Origin: Spartobacteria bacterium
Lineage (GTDB): Bacteria > Verrucomicrobiota > Verrucomicrobiia > Chthoniobacterales > UBA10450
DNA length: 64,000 nucleotides
Reading direction: 5' to 3'
NCBI GenBank assembly: GCA_003167555.1
Contig: PMSN01000029.1
Span: 1-64,000 of the forward strand
The translations under genes and the position numbers were made by a program. The notes under the pieces are model-generated. The model was not told the origin of the DNA and searched no databases. It worked only from the letters and a program-made list of their open reading frames with translations. Position 1 is the first letter of the stretch; the number at the start of each line of letters is the position of its first letter. Positions 63,023 to 64,000 of this stretch are shown here, piece by piece.

Positions 63023-63940
63023 CTAGAAAAGTTTCAGAGCGCGCAAATCTTCGCGTGGCTCATCGAAGCTGCAACTGCCAAGCGAAGTCACCATTTTGCG
63101 GTGCATTCTGATGCGATCGGTCGCTATCTCCCATTCGCGCCACGCGAACGATGCATCGTCGAAGGAGAATGACTCCGCCCTTTCATCATCGAGCATGTGC
63201 CCCGTTTCTCCCTCACTCCAGTCATGCTCGATCGCGAGCACACCCGCGCCGAGGACATTCAGAAAACCGTGCATCTTCGTCCCGACGCTCGGATGAAATT
63301 GCCGGACCGGATGGTGCAGGCCGGCGGTGAATTTGATCGGAACGTGATGTTGTGCCGCCGTGACCAGCGCCGCCGCAATCTCGGTGGAAGTCGGGAACGC
63401 ATCGGCCGTCACTCCGCCAGTCCGCAACTTGAAGCCAAAAGCGCGGCCAGACTTCGCGGCGTTGCTTTCCGAGATCAGGTTGATGACGCGCTCCGCTGCA
63501 TCGGCGGGCGCTTCCCAAAAAGCGTTCAAGCGCAGCTCGTCCAGAATTGCGCGCGCTGCCTTCAGCAGTTCGGCATCAGCCTCATCTGGCAACGGCATCT
63601 CCAGTTGCGTAATCGCCGCGGCCACGCCGTGTTTTTCGCGAAACGCGCGAATCGAATCGCGGGCGGCGATCAGTGATTCCTTGAAGTTCGCCACGTCCGC
63701 CTTCTTTCCCAAGGCCGAAACGCGCAACGGATGTTCCCGATCGAACCGCGAGATGCTGCCGGCGGCGGCTTCGAACTGCGCGACTGGCAGGATGAACGCG
63801 CCCAGCGCCCAGGCATCCGGCGTGCGCACATATGCCGCCTGGTTTTGCAGCGCCGGCTCGAGGGCAAGCGTCGTCGGTGGGAATAGGCCGGCGTAATCGA
63901 TGGAATGCTCGAGCAGAGCGCGAAGAGATGCGGAGGGCAT
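63023..63940 (-). CDS. Hypothetical protein near fumarylacetoacetase
   Basis: 305 residues, soluble, no signal. LEHSIDYAGLFPPTTLALEP at the start, then alternating strands and helices with GRAFGFKLRTGGVTADAFPT, PIKFTAGLHHPVRQFHPSVG and TKMHGFLNVLGAGVLAIEHD. The strand ends (FKLRTGG, KFTAGLHH) look like those of a TIM-barrel enzyme with the His pair at the active site, but I know no assigned function. Its end meets the stop of the convergent membrane protein gene. Confidence 0.65.
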   Translation of the reverse strand: MPSASLRALLEHSIDYAGLFPPTTLALEPALQNQAAYVRTPDAWALGAFILPVAQFEAAAGSISRFDREHPLRVSALGKKADVANFKESLIAARDSIRAFREKHGVAAAITQLEMPLPDEADAELLKAARAILDELRLNAFWEAPADAAERVINLISESNAAKSGRAFGFKLRTGGVTADAFPTSTEIAAALVTAAQHHVPIKFTAGLHHPVRQFHPSVGTKMHGFLNVLGAGVLAIEHDWSEGETGHMLDDERAESFSFDDASFAWREWEIATDRIRMHRKMVTSLGSCSFDEPREDLRALKLF

Positions 63941-64000
63941 TGGTCAGTCAGCTGCGAACGTGTTCAGGTGGAATCTTATGCGCGATCCCAGAGGCGCTGC

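Noticed and set aside
1-64000. CRISPR array, rRNA operon, prophage or IS transposase
   Set aside because: No regularly spaced direct repeats, no rRNA sequence, no phage structural genes and no DDE or HUH transposase were seen. The XerC/D at 35922 is a normal chromosomal recombinase.

Overview
The window looks like a chromosomal segment of a Verrucomicrobiota bacterium, probably a free-living, soil-type member near the Chthoniobacterales. This is inferred, not proven. The strongest clue is a block from 2.8 to 9.2 kb that follows the gene order of the Akkermansia muciniphila Amuc_1101-1100-1099-1098 pilus locus (PilM/PilN fusion, Amuc_1100-type protein, partner protein, secretin). Other clues are large exported proteins sharing a C-terminal domain, many small palindromic repeats, and a GC-rich Gram-negative gene set (Mla lipid transport, TonB receptor, LolD-like ATPase).

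Layout: 0-2.3 kb is the remnant of an integron. It holds small cassette genes on the minus strand separated by attC sites, and the C-terminal part of an integron integrase that is itself split by a GIY-YIG endonuclease element. 2.5-9.2 kb is the pilus/secretin locus. 9.4-17 kb is an accessory stretch with a UDP-glucuronate decarboxylase, unknown exported or membrane proteins, two frameshifted genes and a fused pair of gene fragments (TonB receptor tail and nucleoside transporter head). 17.2-23.2 kb is a MacA/MacB-type efflux operon with two permease paralogues, followed by a GT-C-type membrane protein. 23-29.5 kb has a methyltransferase, a TIR-domain membrane protein and a giant exported beta-rich protein. 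29.5-36.8 kb is housekeeping: trpS, FkbM methyltransferase, PIN/TRAM protein, mlaD-mlaF-mlaE and a XerC/D recombinase. 36.9-41 kb is mcsA-mcsB-clpC (protein-arginine phosphorylation and proteolysis). 41-47 kb has a branched-chain aminotransferase, a LolD-like ATPase, trmL, transaldolase and a class III aminotransferase. 47.5-52.5 kb is purL-purF-purM. 52.5-64 kb is mixed: two aldo/keto reductases, a histone-like protein, a tRNA-Val, a deaminase, a TMEM175-type channel, fumarylacetoacetase and others.

Two themes run through the window. First, palindromic or simple repeats sit at gene boundaries and even inside coding sequence (purL carries two in-frame insertions; the purM start abuts a perfect hairpin). 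Second, at least five non-essential genes look broken by single-base frameshifts while all large conserved genes are intact. No rRNA, CRISPR array, prophage or IS transposase was seen. The most distinctive item is the decayed integron with its GIY-YIG insertion and an attI-like hairpin lying 3' of the integrase gene.
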